Shown: positions 15,803 through 25,180, counted from the stretch's first letter. The stretch: 40,181 bases of DNA from Nitrospira sp. UBA5698 (GCA_002420115.1 DIHK01000066.1:144876-185056), one strand, 5' to 3'. The notes: generated by a model from the letters alone, not told the origin. Translations and numbers: made by a program.

Positions 15803-16845
15803 TAGTGAAAATGCTCGTAGCTGGTGACCGGCAGCCGTTGCCTTTTTCCGCCGGACGACATCCGTATTCCAAATCGCTTTGAGCGAATCGTCCCGATGCA
15901 CGTGACGCGATAGCCGCGGGCGCGGGCCTGCTGTTCAATCGTACTTCGAGAGCCTGGATCGGCGGTGAAGAGCAGTTCATAATCCTCGCCCCCGCTCAGC
16001 GCGAGCTGAACCGGTGAGCGGCCAGCTGCTTTGCCGTAGGCCTGGCAGGCTGCCGAGATCGGAAGTTTGTCAAGTTCTACCTCTGCGCCTACCTGACTCG
16101 CTTCACAGAGATGACGAAGATCTCCCGATAGACCATCGGAGAGATCGATAGCAGAAGTGGCCAGCCGCTTCTGATTGAGCCACTGTCCTTCTGACACTCT
16201 CGCCGTTGGGTGTAGGTGGCGGTCGATCAGAAATCGTTGATGTGAGGCAGGGAGGGCTAGCCTGTCCTTGCTTGAGCGGTGAGCCCTGTGGAGCGGCATC
16301 AAAAGGCCAAGTCCTGCGAGAGAATCTCCGAGCGTACCGGTGACGTAGATCAGGTCATCGACTTGAGCTCCATGACGAAAGAGAGCCCTTCGTGTGGGCG
16401 TGGTGCCGATGAGCGTGATGTTGAGAAAGAGCCCAGCCTTGGAGGCGGAGGTATCTCCACCAATGAGTGCCACGCGATCACGTCGGCATGCGTTCATCAG
16501 GCCGCTGTAGAGTTTGAAGATGTGTGATGACGCCAGTGTCTTTGGGATGGCAAGCGAGATGAGCAAGTAGCGCGGGGTGGCCCCCATGGCGGCAAGATCG
16601 CTGAGGTTGGCCATGGCGGCGCGATATCCGATGGACTCTGGGGTTGCAGACTTGAAGTTGAAATGGATGCCTTCCGCGAGCAGGTCTGTCGTGACATGCC
16701 ACCAGGACCGTGAGGTGGGTTCAACGACCGCGGCATCGTCACCGATGCCCTGGATCAAGCCAGGCCTGTGGCGAGCGAACCGGTGGGCGAGCCCTCGGAT
16801 CAGAGGGAATTCCTGAATGACTGGCTTGGCCTTGCGACTGGCCAC
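15802..16845 (-). CDS. thiL: Thiamine-monophosphate kinase ThiL
   Basis: 347 residues, normal for ThiL, which phosphorylates thiamine monophosphate to the active cofactor. Motifs in order: IQGIGDDAAVVEP, TTDLLAEGIHF, MANLSDLAAMGATPR, IGGDTSASK, VTGTLGDSLAGL, ISDGLSGDLRHLC and SGGEDYELLF; these bind Mg-ATP and substrate. It lies 9 bp downstream of lon and overlaps the DUF2062 gene. It completes the pathway whose earlier genes thiG and thiE are at the start of this window, but it is transcribed separately. Confidence 0.93.
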   Translation of the reverse strand: MASRKAKPVIQEFPLIRGLAHRFARHRPGLIQGIGDDAAVVEPTSRSWWHVTTDLLAEGIHFNFKSATPESIGYRAAMANLSDLAAMGATPRYLLISLAIPKTLASSHIFKLYSGLMNACRRDRVALIGGDTSASKAGLFLNITLIGTTPTRRALFRHGAQVDDLIYVTGTLGDSLAGLGLLMPLHRAHRSSKDRLALPASHQRFLIDRHLHPTARVSEGQWLNQKRLATSAIDLSDGLSGDLRHLCEASQVGAEVELDKLPISAACQAYGKAAGRSPVQLALSGGEDYELLFTADPGSRSTIEQQARARGYRVTCIGTIRSKRFGIRMSSGGKRQRLPVTSYEHFH

Positions 16846-16854
16846 AAGGCGATC

Positions 16855-19353
16855 CTATGAACGTACCGGGAGCCGGTCGGGCTTCATCGTGGCCGGGAGT
16901 TCGTGCGACCGCCGCCCTTTGCCTGACCGTAGGGGACGGATACGGGCCGGCACCGGTGAGGCTGGTTGTGTGTTTGAAGCCGGCCGCGTCTTCCCGCGTC
17001 GGCGGAGGGCGATCTTTATGACGTCATCCATGGTATCAACAAATGCCAGCTGGATGCCTTTCAGAAGATGCTTGGGAATTTCTTCGAGATCCTTCTTGTT
17101 CCGGCGAGGCAGGATGACAGTCGTCAGCTTGGCCCGTTTGGCCGCTAGGATCTTTTCTTTCAACCCTCCGATTGGAAGGACACGACCGCGCAAGGTGATC
17201 TCCCCAGTCATGGCCAGGTCCCGTCTGGTGGGAATCCCGGAGAACGCCGAAGCAATCGCCGTGGCCATCGTGATGCCGGCGGAGGGCCCATCCTTGGGAA
17301 TGGCACCGGCGGGGACATGGATATGCAGGTCTTGCCTGCTGAACATGCTGGGGTCAATATTCAGGCTTTTCTCTCTCGAACGGACATAGCTGAGGGCGGC
17401 TTGGGCGGACTCTTTCATCACATCCCCGAGGTGTCCGGTAAGGGTCAACTGGCCCTTGCCTTTCATGACGGTCGCCTCGATGTACAGCACATCGCCACCC
17501 GCCTCGGTCCAGGCCAGACCAGTGGCGACGCCGGTCTCGTCTTGCTCGAGCTCAGCTTCCGGAACGTACTTTGAGACCCCGAGATATTTATTCAGATTTG
17601 ATGGGTCGATGGAGAATCCCTGCCCCTTGCCCTCGGCCACTTTCTTGGCGACCTTGCGCATGACGTTGGCGATCTCGCGCTCGAGATTCCTGACACCGGC
17701 TTCCCTGGTGTAGTGCGAGATGACTTGTCTGATGGCAGGTTCCGTGAGCTGCACGTGTTTGTTGGTGATGCCGTGTTCCTCGAGTTGGCGAGGAATTAAG
17801 TAGCGCTGGGCGATGCCGAGTTTCTCCTCCTCCGTGTATCCTGGGATTTCAATGACCTCCATCCGATCGCGCAGTGCAGGCAGAATCGGATCGATCAAAT
17901 TGGCCGTGGTGATGAACATCACTTCGGTCAAATCGAAGGGGACTCCGAGGTAGTGGTCGGTGAAGGCCGTGTTCTGTTCAGGGTCAAGCACTTCCAGCAA
18001 GGCGGCAGAAGGATCGCCTCGAAAATCCATTCCCACCTTATCCACCTCGTCCAGCATGAACACGGGATTGCTGGTCCCTGCCTGCTTCATGCCTTGGATG
18101 ATACGGCCAGGCAAGGCTCCGACGTAGGTGCGGCGATGGCCGCGGATTTCTGCCTCATCCCGGACACCGCCTAAGCTGATCCGCACGAATTCGCGACCTA
18201 AGGCTTTGGCAATCGATTTGCCCAACGAGGTTTTGCCGACTCCGGGCGGACCGACGAAGCACAAGATTGGTCCCTTCATTTTCTCTTTCAGCTTTCGCAC
18301 CGCCAGATATTCCAGGATCCGTTCTTTGACCTTTTCAAGATCGTAGTGATCTTCGTTCAGCACCTTGGCCGCGGCTTTCAGCTCAAGGTTGTCCTTCGAC
18401 CGTTTCGACCAGGGTAACTCGACCATCCATTCCAGATAGGTACGGACAGTGGCGGACTCAGCGGTATCGGGATGCATTTTTTCGAGGCGCTTGAGCTGTT
18501 TCTCTGCTTCTTTCAACACCTTCTCTGGCATCTTGGCGTCTTTGATACGTTTGCGGAATTCCGTGATCTCTTCCGCTCGTTCGTCCAGTTCACCCAACTC
18601 CTTCTGAATCGCCTTCAGCTGTTCCCGGAGAAAGTATTCGCGCTGTGTTTTGTCCATCTCGCCTTTGGCTTGCGCCTGGATCTTCTGCTGCATGGAGAGG
18701 ACTTCAATTTCTTTCCCCAGAATGTCGCTGACCTGTCGAAGTCGCTGAATTGGGTCGGCAATTTCCAAGGCGGCTTGGGTTATGTCGACTTTGAGGCCAA
18801 GATTGGAGGCGACCATGTCGGCTAAGCGTCCCGGTTCCTCGAGATTTTCGATGACGACCATGACGTCGGGGATCAGGACTTTGCCTAGACTGACGATCCG
18901 CTCGATCTGTTCCTTCACGGTCCGCATCACGGCTTCGGCTTCCAGTGGTGTGGCCGCCGGTTTCGTGTCGGGAACTTTGTCGATGCGAACGGAGTAGTAG
19001 GGATCGGTCTGGATGTATTTGTTGATCTTGGCTTTCGCGATGCCTTGGACCAAGATCTTAATGCGCTCATCCGGCAGCTTCAGCATCCGCATGATGATGC
19101 CGACGGTCCCAACGGTGTGGATGTCCTTGGGGGTTGGGTTCTCGACATCCAGCGCCTTTTGGGTGGCAAGGAAAATCATCCGGTTGCCGGCCAAGGCGGC
19201 TTCGATCGCTTTGATCGACATGTCGCGTCCAACGAACAGGGGAAGGACCATATAGGGAAAGACGACAATGTCTCGGACCGGCAACAGCGGGAGCTGGCTA
19301 GGGACTTCAATGTTTTGGGGGGGCTGGATATCCTGCTCGTTTAAGTCGGTCAT
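16855..19353 (-). CDS. lon: ATP-dependent Lon protease
   Basis: 832 residues. The N-terminal substrate-binding domain begins with LPLLPVRDIVVFPYMVLPLFVGR; the AAA module has Walker A GPPGVGKT (368-375) and Walker B VFMLDEVDK (431-439); the protease domain has Ser691 in PKDGPSAGITMA and Lys732 in GGLKEKILAAKRA, the Ser-Lys catalytic dyad. Lon degrades misfolded and regulatory proteins in the cytosol. The extension after the protease domain is basic and Pro/Arg-rich. Start at ATG 19353 has no strong ribosome binding site. The organism thus has at least two soluble ATP-dependent proteases encoded in this window. Confidence 0.96.
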   Translation of the reverse strand: MTDLNEQDIQPPQNIEVPSQLPLLPVRDIVVFPYMVLPLFVGRDMSIKAIEAALAGNRMIFLATQKALDVENPTPKDIHTVGTVGIIMRMLKLPDERIKILVQGIAKAKINKYIQTDPYYSVRIDKVPDTKPAATPLEAEAVMRTVKEQIERIVSLGKVLIPDVMVVIENLEEPGRLADMVASNLGLKVDITQAALEIADPIQRLRQVSDILGKEIEVLSMQQKIQAQAKGEMDKTQREYFLREQLKAIQKELGELDERAEEITEFRKRIKDAKMPEKVLKEAEKQLKRLEKMHPDTAESATVRTYLEWMVELPWSKRSKDNLELKAAAKVLNEDHYDLEKVKERILEYLAVRKLKEKMKGPILCFVGPPGVGKTSLGKSIAKALGREFVRISLGGVRDEAEIRGHRRTYVGALPGRIIQGMKQAGTSNPVFMLDEVDKVGMDFRGDPSAALLEVLDPEQNTAFTDHYLGVPFDLTEVMFITTANLIDPILPALRDRMEVIEIPGYTEEEKLGIAQRYLIPRQLEEHGITNKHVQLTEPAIRQVISHYTREAGVRNLEREIANVMRKVAKKVAEGKGQGFSIDPSNLNKYLGVSKYVPEAELEQDETGVATGLAWTEAGGDVLYIEATVMKGKGQLTLTGHLGDVMKESAQAALSYVRSREKSLNIDPSMFSRQDLHIHVPAGAIPKDGPSAGITMATAIASAFSGIPTRRDLAMTGEITLRGRVLPIGGLKEKILAAKRAKLTTVILPRRNKKDLEEIPKHLLKGIQLAFVDTMDDVIKIALRRRGKTRPASNTQPASPVPARIRPLRSGKGRRSHELPATMKPDRLPVRS

Positions 19354-19434
19354 GTCTATGGGCCTGTTCTGTTTATTGATACATGGAACTTCGGTTCAAT
19401 GGACCAGAAGGGGGTTGCCGCTTTCTCATATTGT

Positions 19435-19463
19435 CGTATGTTACTTTCAGAAAGAAGAGTCAA
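19435..19463 (-). promoter_or_regulatory. Possible lon promoter
   Basis: On the minus strand TTGACT (plus coordinates 19458-19463) and CATACG (19435-19440) are 17 bp apart. The -10 matches only three consensus bases, so this is weak. A short perfect dyad GAACA-N3-TGTTC lies upstream at about 19489-19501. No CIRCE element or clear sigma-32 promoter was seen. Confidence 0.3.
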
Positions 19464-19570
19464 TTGAGATTGCGCGATGTACTGCGCGAACACTTTGTTC
19501 ACCGTACGATCTCGTGCAAAATCGGTGTTACCGAGATCCTTGTGACAGACTCCCCATCAAGCCGACAGGA

Positions 19571-20467
19571 TCATCCGCGACGATTATTCGATGTGGTGTG
19601 CGTTCTGGTCGAGAGGTAGTCGCGGAATTCTGCTCCCAATGCCGGGTTCTTTAAGGCAAACTCCACGGTGGCGATCAAAAAGCCCAGCTTGTCTCCAGCG
19701 TCGTGGCGCTGGCCCTCGACCTCGAGCGCATACATCGGAGATTTCTTTGCCAGCGTCTTGAGCGCATCGGTCAACTGAATTTCCCCGTTCTTTCCCGGAG
19801 CTGTTTTCCTCAGAATGGGAAAGATTTCAGGAGGAAGAACATAGCGGCCGATCACAGCGAGCGTAGAAGGCGCATCGGCGGGCGACGGTTTTTCAACCAA
19901 GTCCTCAACTCGATGCAACCCGTGAGAGAGGCGTTTCGGAGTGACGATGCCGTATCGACTGACATCCGCTTTCGGAACATCCTGCACTCCCAGGACTGCT
20001 CCGTGTCGTTTCTTATAGACGTGGATGAGTTGCGCGAGCCCCGGCACGTCGGCGTCGATGATTTCGTCCCCTAGAATCACGGCGAAAGGCTCGTCTCCGA
20101 TCAGGTGTTGGGCACACAAGACGGCATGTCCCAAACCCAATGCCTCTGATTGACGGACATAACAGAAATTCGCGAGATTGGAAATCTGTCGAATCTGATG
20201 GAGGACTTGGCTTTTCCCTGTTCCCTTTAAATTTTCTTCTAACTCGACGGAACGATCAAAGTGATCTTCGATGGCACGTTTGCCGCGCCCTGTGATCACG
20301 ATGATATCTTCGATGCCTGAGGCGACCGCTTCTTCAACCGTATATTGAATGAGCGGCTTGTCGACCAGCGGCAACATCTCCTTGGGAGAGGCCTTGGTCG
20401 CAGGAAGGAACCGCGTGCCCAAACCAGCTGCAGGAATCACGGCTTTTCTGACCGCAAGGCGAGACAT
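19571..20467 (-). CDS. galU: UTP--glucose-1-phosphate uridylyltransferase GalU
   Basis: 298 residues. GalU makes UDP-glucose for LPS, capsule or trehalose synthesis in the cytosol. The nucleotide-binding signature VIPAAGLGTRFLPATKASPKE is at the N-terminus, followed by MLPLVDKPLIQY, VITGRGKRAIEDHFD, LGLGHAVLCA, VILGDEIID, LVEKPSPADAPS and GEIQLTDAL. The predicted promoter upstream places the transcript start at or next to the ATG, and there is no ribosome binding site, so translation may be leaderless. About 217 bp separate it from lon on the same strand. Confidence 0.95.
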   Translation of the reverse strand: MSRLAVRKAVIPAAGLGTRFLPATKASPKEMLPLVDKPLIQYTVEEAVASGIEDIIVITGRGKRAIEDHFDRSVELEENLKGTGKSQVLHQIRQISNLANFCYVRQSEALGLGHAVLCAQHLIGDEPFAVILGDEIIDADVPGLAQLIHVYKKRHGAVLGVQDVPKADVSRYGIVTPKRLSHGLHRVEDLVEKPSPADAPSTLAVIGRYVLPPEIFPILRKTAPGKNGEIQLTDALKTLAKKSPMYALEVEGQRHDAGDKLGFLIATVEFALKNPALGAEFRDYLSTRTHTTSNNRRG

Positions 20468-20473
20468 GTGAGG

Positions 20474-20502
20474 ATAGTATGTGATGGATTGAGCGAAGTC
20501 AA
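20474..20502 (-). promoter_or_regulatory. galU promoter
   Basis: Minus-strand TTGACT (plus 20497-20502) and TACTAT (plus 20474-20479) are exactly 17 bp apart. Transcription would begin about 7 nt further, at or beside the galU ATG (20467), giving a leaderless mRNA. Confidence 0.55.
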
Positions 20503-20978
20503 GAAACAGACGAACTGATTGCAGGGAATCTCAATTGAGTGGATGGACCACGTGGATGATTGTTGAGTCCTTTGTCTTGATACTGAGGCGGTCCAATTCC
20601 TGCCTGCATTCTCCATGGGCGTTGTCCCAATCATTGCCGAGAGGCTCCCGCGAGACTATTTCTCGTTCGTCATTCGCTCTTTGCGCTCTTCGATGGAACT
20701 CAAGGGCGTGAACCTGTCGAACGGTGAAGCGTGACACGTTTCTCGTTTTCGAATACGCACAGTTCACCCTTCACGGGAGAGGTTGCCTTAGAGCGTTCGA
20801 TCATGGGTTGCCTGGTTCTAGCCGGTAGATTCAATCAACCATTTTTGTATGCTGGTGGTTTGGTCGTCGAGCAACCAGTCGAGCGCAAGTCCTACGGGTC
20901 GGCAATTCGATGCGTGGGGTTCGATAGATAAGGAGTGCGGGACACTGGTGAATTTCAAAATGAAGGTCGGATCGCTGC
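20503..20978. other. Intergenic region between galU and bamA
   Basis: Only short frames occur. A 78-codon minus-strand frame (20531-20767) begins inside a heptameric repeat and resembles no family I know; I do not call it a gene. The remainder shows no RNA gene or transposon end. Confidence 0.4.
20724..20774. repeat. Heptameric inverted repeat
   Basis: GTGAAGC GTGACAC (20724-20737) faces AGTTCAC CCTTCAC (20761-20774), reverse complement GTGAAGG GTGAACT. It is a short member of the 7-nt-periodic family seen between thiG and thiE; outer arms match at 10 of 11 positions. Confidence 0.6.
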
Positions 20979-21007
20979 TTTACAATGTGTGGCGACCTCA
21001 ATATAAT
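20979..21007 (+). promoter_or_regulatory. Promoter of the bamA-lpx operon
   Basis: TTTACA (20979-20984) and a perfect TATAAT (21002-21007) are 17 bp apart, the best sigma-70-like match in the window. Transcription from about 21014 gives a leader of about 200 nt before bamA. A weaker -10-like TATGAT at 21164-21169 could be a second start. Confidence 0.65.
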
Positions 21008-21217
21008 CCTGAGGTTTTGCGAGCCTGTGTCTCGTCAAGAGGCGTACACGAGAGTTGTCCCGAGTGATGGATCTGCTGGAAGTACGCTGCCAGCTGAGGG
21101 TCGGCTTGTTATCCGTGCGCGCTCGCAAGCAGCTGGGTTTGCTACGTCTCGCGTGAGATCTCGTATGATGATATCGCCTCTACCGTCCACCTCCACCTTG
21201 CGCCAGAGGAATCCTCA

Positions 21218-23551
21218 TTGGTGACCGGGCATGCCGTCTACAGATCCCGATCATTGATGGTTGTGGCACTGGTGGCTTCAGTCTTCTGGGGTGGGCTCGA
21301 CAGTTATGGGCAGGGCGTCGAGCCGAAGGTGACCTCGATCGACATCCGGGGGGCCAAGCGGATTGAGGCAGCGGCGATTGTTGGTCGTCTCACGCTCAAG
21401 CCAGATGACCCGTATACATCGGAACATGTACGTGGCCAGATTCGGATTCTGTACGACACCGGATTTTTCGAGGATGTGCAGGTGGAAACCGAGTCGGTTT
21501 CTGCCGGCATGGCGGTGACGTTTGTTGTGCGGGAAAAGCCCTTCATCAGTGAGGTCGTCTTTGACGGAAACGAGCACCTGAGCGACGAGAAGTTGAAAGA
21601 GAAAACAACCATCAAGAGCCAGACGTTTCTCGATCAGCAACAGGTGAAAGAGAGTGCCGAGCGGCTGCGTCTTGCCTATCAGCAGGACGGATATTTCAGT
21701 GCACAAGTCACCCCGGTGATTCAGGCGATTGATGACGATCGGATGCGCCTGATCTTTCACGTGACAGAAGGAGAGAAAGCACGGGTTAAAACGGTGGTGT
21801 TTGATGGACTTACTGGGACCAGCAAGGCAGAGTTGCTCAATGTGATGGCGACCAGAGAGTGGATCCCGTGGTACGGCCTTTTCACGAAATTGAAACTCCC
21901 CTCTTTTTTCTCCGATGCCGGTCTGTTGAAACGGGAGGAGATGGACAACGATGTGGAGCGGATCAGGGAGGTGTTGCTCAATAAAGGATACTTTAATGCG
22001 CGAGTCGGTCAGCCATCGGTTGAACTGACCGAAGATAAAAAATGGTTCATCGTCAGCTATCCCGTCTCCGAGGGAGAGCCGTTTACAGTCAGTGAAGTCG
22101 GGTTTCGAGGGTATACGGTGTTCGAGGACCCTGAGCTTCGTCAAGGGTTGAAAATTAAGGATGGGGAGATCTTTCAACGAGCTAAAATCCGGGATGAGAT
22201 CACACGGCTGACGGATCTCTACGGCAGCAAGGGATATTCCTTTGCCGAAGTGGTTCCCAGCGTCAATCCGAACAATGAGGAACGAACCGTCGCGATCATC
22301 TTCAGTCTGAAAGAAGGCGAGATGATGCGCATCCGACAGATCAATATCCACGGAAACGACAAAACGCGCGATAACGTCATTCGACGAGAAATACGAGTCG
22401 ATGAGCAAGATGTGATCGACACCGCCTCACTGAAACGCAGTTTTCAGCGTTTGAATAATCTGAACTTTTTCGAGACGGTCGAGATTCTGCCCAATCAGGT
22501 TGCGCCGGACAAGGTGGATTTGAATGTACGAGTGAAGGAAAAGCCGACCGGCATGTTTAGTCTTGGCGGAGGCTTCAGCACCCTCGACCGGCTCGTGGCG
22601 ATCGCCGACATTACGCAGGGGAATTTGGGCGGGTATGGGTATCTCGGTCGCATCCGGGGCCAGCTGGGGCAGCGCCGAAGTCTCGGGTCCATCACCTTCC
22701 GTAACCCCTATCTCTATGATTCATTGACGTCGCTCCAGGTAGACGGTTTTCGCAGTATGACGAATTTTCTTTCCTATTTCGAAGAGCGAACCGGTGGAAA
22801 TGTCACACTGGGCCGATGGCTATCCGAGTATGTGACCGGGAGCGTCAGCATCTTTGGGGAGCAAATCACGTTCAGGGACCCACAAGCGGGTATCTGTACG
22901 CCTGGGGCTGAGTTGGTTCCAATTGTCTGTCAACAGTTGGGCACACAGTCCTCGACGGGATTTCGTTTCACGCTCTTTCGAGATACCAGAGACTATTTTC
23001 TCGATCCCAGGACCGGTTGGCGATTCGGCGGAGGGTTTGATATCGGGACGCCTCTGATGGGCGGGACCAATAATTTCATTAAATACAATGTCGATGTGAT
23101 CAAGGTTACTCCGCTGCCGTTGGACATGAGGGTGTCGCTGCGGGCTCGGTACGGAGAGGTTCACGCACTTGACGGAACGAGGATCCCGCTCAGTGAGCGA
23201 TTCTTCGTGGGTGGAATCAACACCATGCGTGGATTTGCGTTCGGACGAGCCGGTCCTGTTGTTGCTACGACTCGGGCCCCCTTCGGCGCTGCCAAGCAAT
23301 TGATCTTCAGCAGCGAGCTGATCTTTACGATCTCCGCAGAGGCCAAACTGAACGGTGTGATCTTTTTCGACTATGGCAAAGGGTTTGGTGATGATGAGGC
23401 GTTGTCGATCAACTTGAGGCCCGCCGCGGGTCTTGAGGGCCGGTGGATCTCTCCTTTCGGTCCCTTGCGCGTGGCCTATGGGATCAATCTCGACGCACGA
23501 ACCGGTGAACGAGCCGGCGTGTTCGAGTTTACGATCGGAACCTTGTTCTGA
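21218..23551 (+). CDS. bamA: Outer-membrane protein assembly factor BamA
   Basis: 777 residues. A signal peptide (hydrophobic about 14-30, ending SYGQG) is followed by POTRA repeats (about 35-430; for example VTSIDIRGAKRIEAAAIVGR and ISEVVFDGNEHLSDEKLKEK) and a C-terminal Omp85 beta barrel (about 440-777) that ends in phenylalanine, as outer-membrane barrels do. The conserved barrel loop motif appears as RFFVGGINTMRGFAFG. BamA inserts proteins into the outer membrane. AGAGGA lies 7 nt before TTG 21218 and 10 nt before GTG 21221; either could be the start. First gene of the lipid A cluster. Confidence 0.95.
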   Translation: MVTGHAVYRSRSLMVVALVASVFWGGLDSYGQGVEPKVTSIDIRGAKRIEAAAIVGRLTLKPDDPYTSEHVRGQIRILYDTGFFEDVQVETESVSAGMAVTFVVREKPFISEVVFDGNEHLSDEKLKEKTTIKSQTFLDQQQVKESAERLRLAYQQDGYFSAQVTPVIQAIDDDRMRLIFHVTEGEKARVKTVVFDGLTGTSKAELLNVMATREWIPWYGLFTKLKLPSFFSDAGLLKREEMDNDVERIREVLLNKGYFNARVGQPSVELTEDKKWFIVSYPVSEGEPFTVSEVGFRGYTVFEDPELRQGLKIKDGEIFQRAKIRDEITRLTDLYGSKGYSFAEVVPSVNPNNEERTVAIIFSLKEGEMMRIRQINIHGNDKTRDNVIRREIRVDEQDVIDTASLKRSFQRLNNLNFFETVEILPNQVAPDKVDLNVRVKEKPTGMFSLGGGFSTLDRLVAIADITQGNLGGYGYLGRIRGQLGQRRSLGSITFRNPYLYDSLTSLQVDGFRSMTNFLSYFEERTGGNVTLGRWLSEYVTGSVSIFGEQITFRDPQAGICTPGAELVPIVCQQLGTQSSTGFRFTLFRDTRDYFLDPRTGWRFGGGFDIGTPLMGGTNNFIKYNVDVIKVTPLPLDMRVSLRARYGEVHALDGTRIPLSERFFVGGINTMRGFAFGRAGPVVATTRAPFGAAKQLIFSSELIFTISAEAKLNGVIFFDYGKGFGDDEALSINLRPAAGLEGRWISPFGPLRVAYGINLDARTGERAGVFEFTIGTLF

Positions 23552-23563
23552 AGGGGTGTTGTT

Positions 23564-24139
23564 GTGACGGAGCTGAGTCTGGATGGGATGTGGTCACGGT
23601 GCTTGGTCTGGCGGCTTGGTTGGCTGTCGGGAGTATTGGGGCTTGTACTGTTTGCCGGGGGATGTGCGAGTTCGGGAGCCAAGCTTGAAAGCAAGGTAGG
23701 GGTGATCAATGCCCAGCGCCTCCTGAACGAGACGAATGCGGGGAAGCGGGCGAAGGATATTCTGGCTTCCTTCTCCAAGAATCGACAGGCGTTGATGGAG
23801 TCGGAGGAGCGGGATTTGCGGCGGATGGAGGAGGATTTTGCACGACAAGCGTCCATCCTGAGTCCCACGGCGAAACGGGAGCGGGAGGAACAATTTCGTC
23901 GACGCATGCAGGAGTATCAACAAAAGGCTGCGGAATTGAACCGTGAAGTGCAAGAAAAACAGAAGGATGTCTTGGAAGGGTTTCGTGACAAGGTCGAATC
24001 GGTGGTTGCCAAGGTGGCGAAGGGTTTGGGGGTTCAGGTGGTTATTGATAAGAGCAAGGGGGGGGCAACCATCTATCATGAAGACGGGTTGGATATTTCA
24101 AACCAAGTGATCGAAGCGTTCAACCGCGAATATCCATAG
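23564..24139 (+). CDS. OmpH/Skp-family protein, predicted lipoprotein
   Basis: 191 residues. OmpH/Skp proteins are periplasmic chaperones for outer-membrane proteins. VGVINAQRLLNETNAGKRAK is the family's opening strand and helix; the long charged coiled-coil tentacles span about 60-140; VVIDKSKGGATIYHEDGLDIS closes the core. Unusually, the hydrophobic N-terminus ends in LFAGGC, a good lipobox with Cys34, so it is probably lipid-anchored, unlike soluble Skp. Start GTG 23564 follows an AGGGG. It lies 12 bp after bamA and 19 bp before a second family member. Confidence 0.85.
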   Translation: MTELSLDGMWSRCLVWRLGWLSGVLGLVLFAGGCASSGAKLESKVGVINAQRLLNETNAGKRAKDILASFSKNRQALMESEERDLRRMEEDFARQASILSPTAKREREEQFRRRMQEYQQKAAELNREVQEKQKDVLEGFRDKVESVVAKVAKGLGVQVVIDKSKGGATIYHEDGLDISNQVIEAFNREYP

Positions 24140-24158
24140 TGTCTGCGGGAGGTAGGTC

Positions 24159-24701
24159 ATGATGAATCGTACTAAAATGATCGTGCTGGCCGTTCTGTGG
24201 TCTGTGGCTCAATGGGCGGGGCCCCTTTATGCGGGAGATCCGCTTAAGGTAGGGGTCATGGATCAACAGGTCGTCTTTGAGCGAAGCAAGTCGGGGAAGG
24301 CGGCGTTAGAAGAGATGGCGGGCTATGCCCAGACCAGACAGAAGATTATCAATTCTGATGAGCAGGAACTCAAAGAATTGCAGCAATCGCTGGAAGACCC
24401 GAATGCCAAGCACACCGATGCTGTCAGGCAAGAGAAGGAAGAACAGTTGAGGGGCAAGGTGGAGGCCTATCAGCATCGGGTGCAAGAGTTCAATCGTGAG
24501 GTTCAGCAGAAGCGAGGTGAAATGGTCGCCGAATATTCAAAAAAGATCGCGGCCGCTGCGCAAGCCGTCGCTCAAAAAGAAGGCTATGCGGCCATTCTCG
24601 ACAAGGGCAATGATTCGGTGCTCCGCGTCGTGCTCTATCACCAGGCTGCATTGGATGTGACGGAGTCGGTCGTCAAAGAATTTGATCGGCAAAACCCTTA
24701 G
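24159..24701 (+). CDS. OmpH/Skp-family periplasmic chaperone
   Basis: 180 residues with a standard signal peptide (MIVLAVLWSVAQWAGPLYA, cleavage after about Ala25), then KVGVMDQQVVFERSKSGKAA, coiled-coil arms (about 55-125) and AAILDKGNDSVLRVV. Preceded by GGGAGGTAGG, a good ribosome binding site. It is a diverged paralogue of the preceding lipoprotein-type gene. In many Gram-negatives the gene after ompH is lpxD; here this second ompH occupies that place and fabZ follows. Confidence 0.9.
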   Translation: MMNRTKMIVLAVLWSVAQWAGPLYAGDPLKVGVMDQQVVFERSKSGKAALEEMAGYAQTRQKIINSDEQELKELQQSLEDPNAKHTDAVRQEKEEQLRGKVEAYQHRVQEFNREVQQKRGEMVAEYSKKIAAAAQAVAQKEGYAAILDKGNDSVLRVVLYHQAALDVTESVVKEFDRQNP

Positions 24702-24727
24702 GTCAAGGACAGAGAGGAGGCAGGTCA

Positions 24728-25180
24728 ATGGCATCGGTCGAGCAGGCTGAAATTCAAGCATTACTTCCCCACCGGTACCCCTTCCTGTTGGTGGATCGGG
24801 TCAAAGAGTTTGAACCACATAAGCGAATCATCGGGATCAAGAATGTCACGATCAATGAGCCATTTTTTCAAGGCCATTTCCCGGGGCGCCCCGTGATGCC
24901 TGGGGTATTGATCATCGAGGCCATGGCACAGGCGGGAGGCGTGCTGGTTTTCAAGTCGGGAGGGACGGTCGGCAAAACGATCATGTATTTGACGGGAGTT
25001 GAGGAAGCGAAATTCAGAAAGCCGGTCGTGCCGGGTGATCAGCTTCGGTTTGAGATCGACGTACTCAAGAAGCGTCCGCCGTTCTGGAAAATGCAGGGGA
25101 AGGCATTCGTTGACAATGAGGTGGTGTGCGAGGCTGTGGTCACGGCGATGGTGATGGAAGAAAAGACCGAAACGCAATAA
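24728..25180 (+). CDS. fabZ: 3-hydroxyacyl-ACP dehydratase FabZ
   Basis: 150 residues of the hot-dog fold. FabZ dehydrates 3-hydroxyacyl-ACP in fatty-acid elongation and competes with LpxA for 3-hydroxyacyl-ACP. Motifs: LLPHRYPFLLVDRV near the N-terminus, then GHFPGRPVMPGVLIIEAMAQ with catalytic His50 and Glu64. The start has GGAGGCAGG upstream. Context next to lpxA is the classic one. Confidence 0.96.
   Translation: MASVEQAEIQALLPHRYPFLLVDRVKEFEPHKRIIGIKNVTINEPFFQGHFPGRPVMPGVLIIEAMAQAGGVLVFKSGGTVGKTIMYLTGVEEAKFRKPVVPGDQLRFEIDVLKKRPPFWKMQGKAFVDNEVVCEAVVTAMVMEEKTETQ

Noticed and set aside
19354..19570. CIRCE or sigma-32 heat-shock control of lon
   Set aside because: No TTAGCACTC-N9-GAGTGCTAA element or CTTGAA/CCCCAT pair found.
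20531..20767. 78-codon minus-strand frame between galU and bamA
   Set aside because: Starts inside a repeat and shows no recognisable domain or ribosome binding site; left as non-coding.
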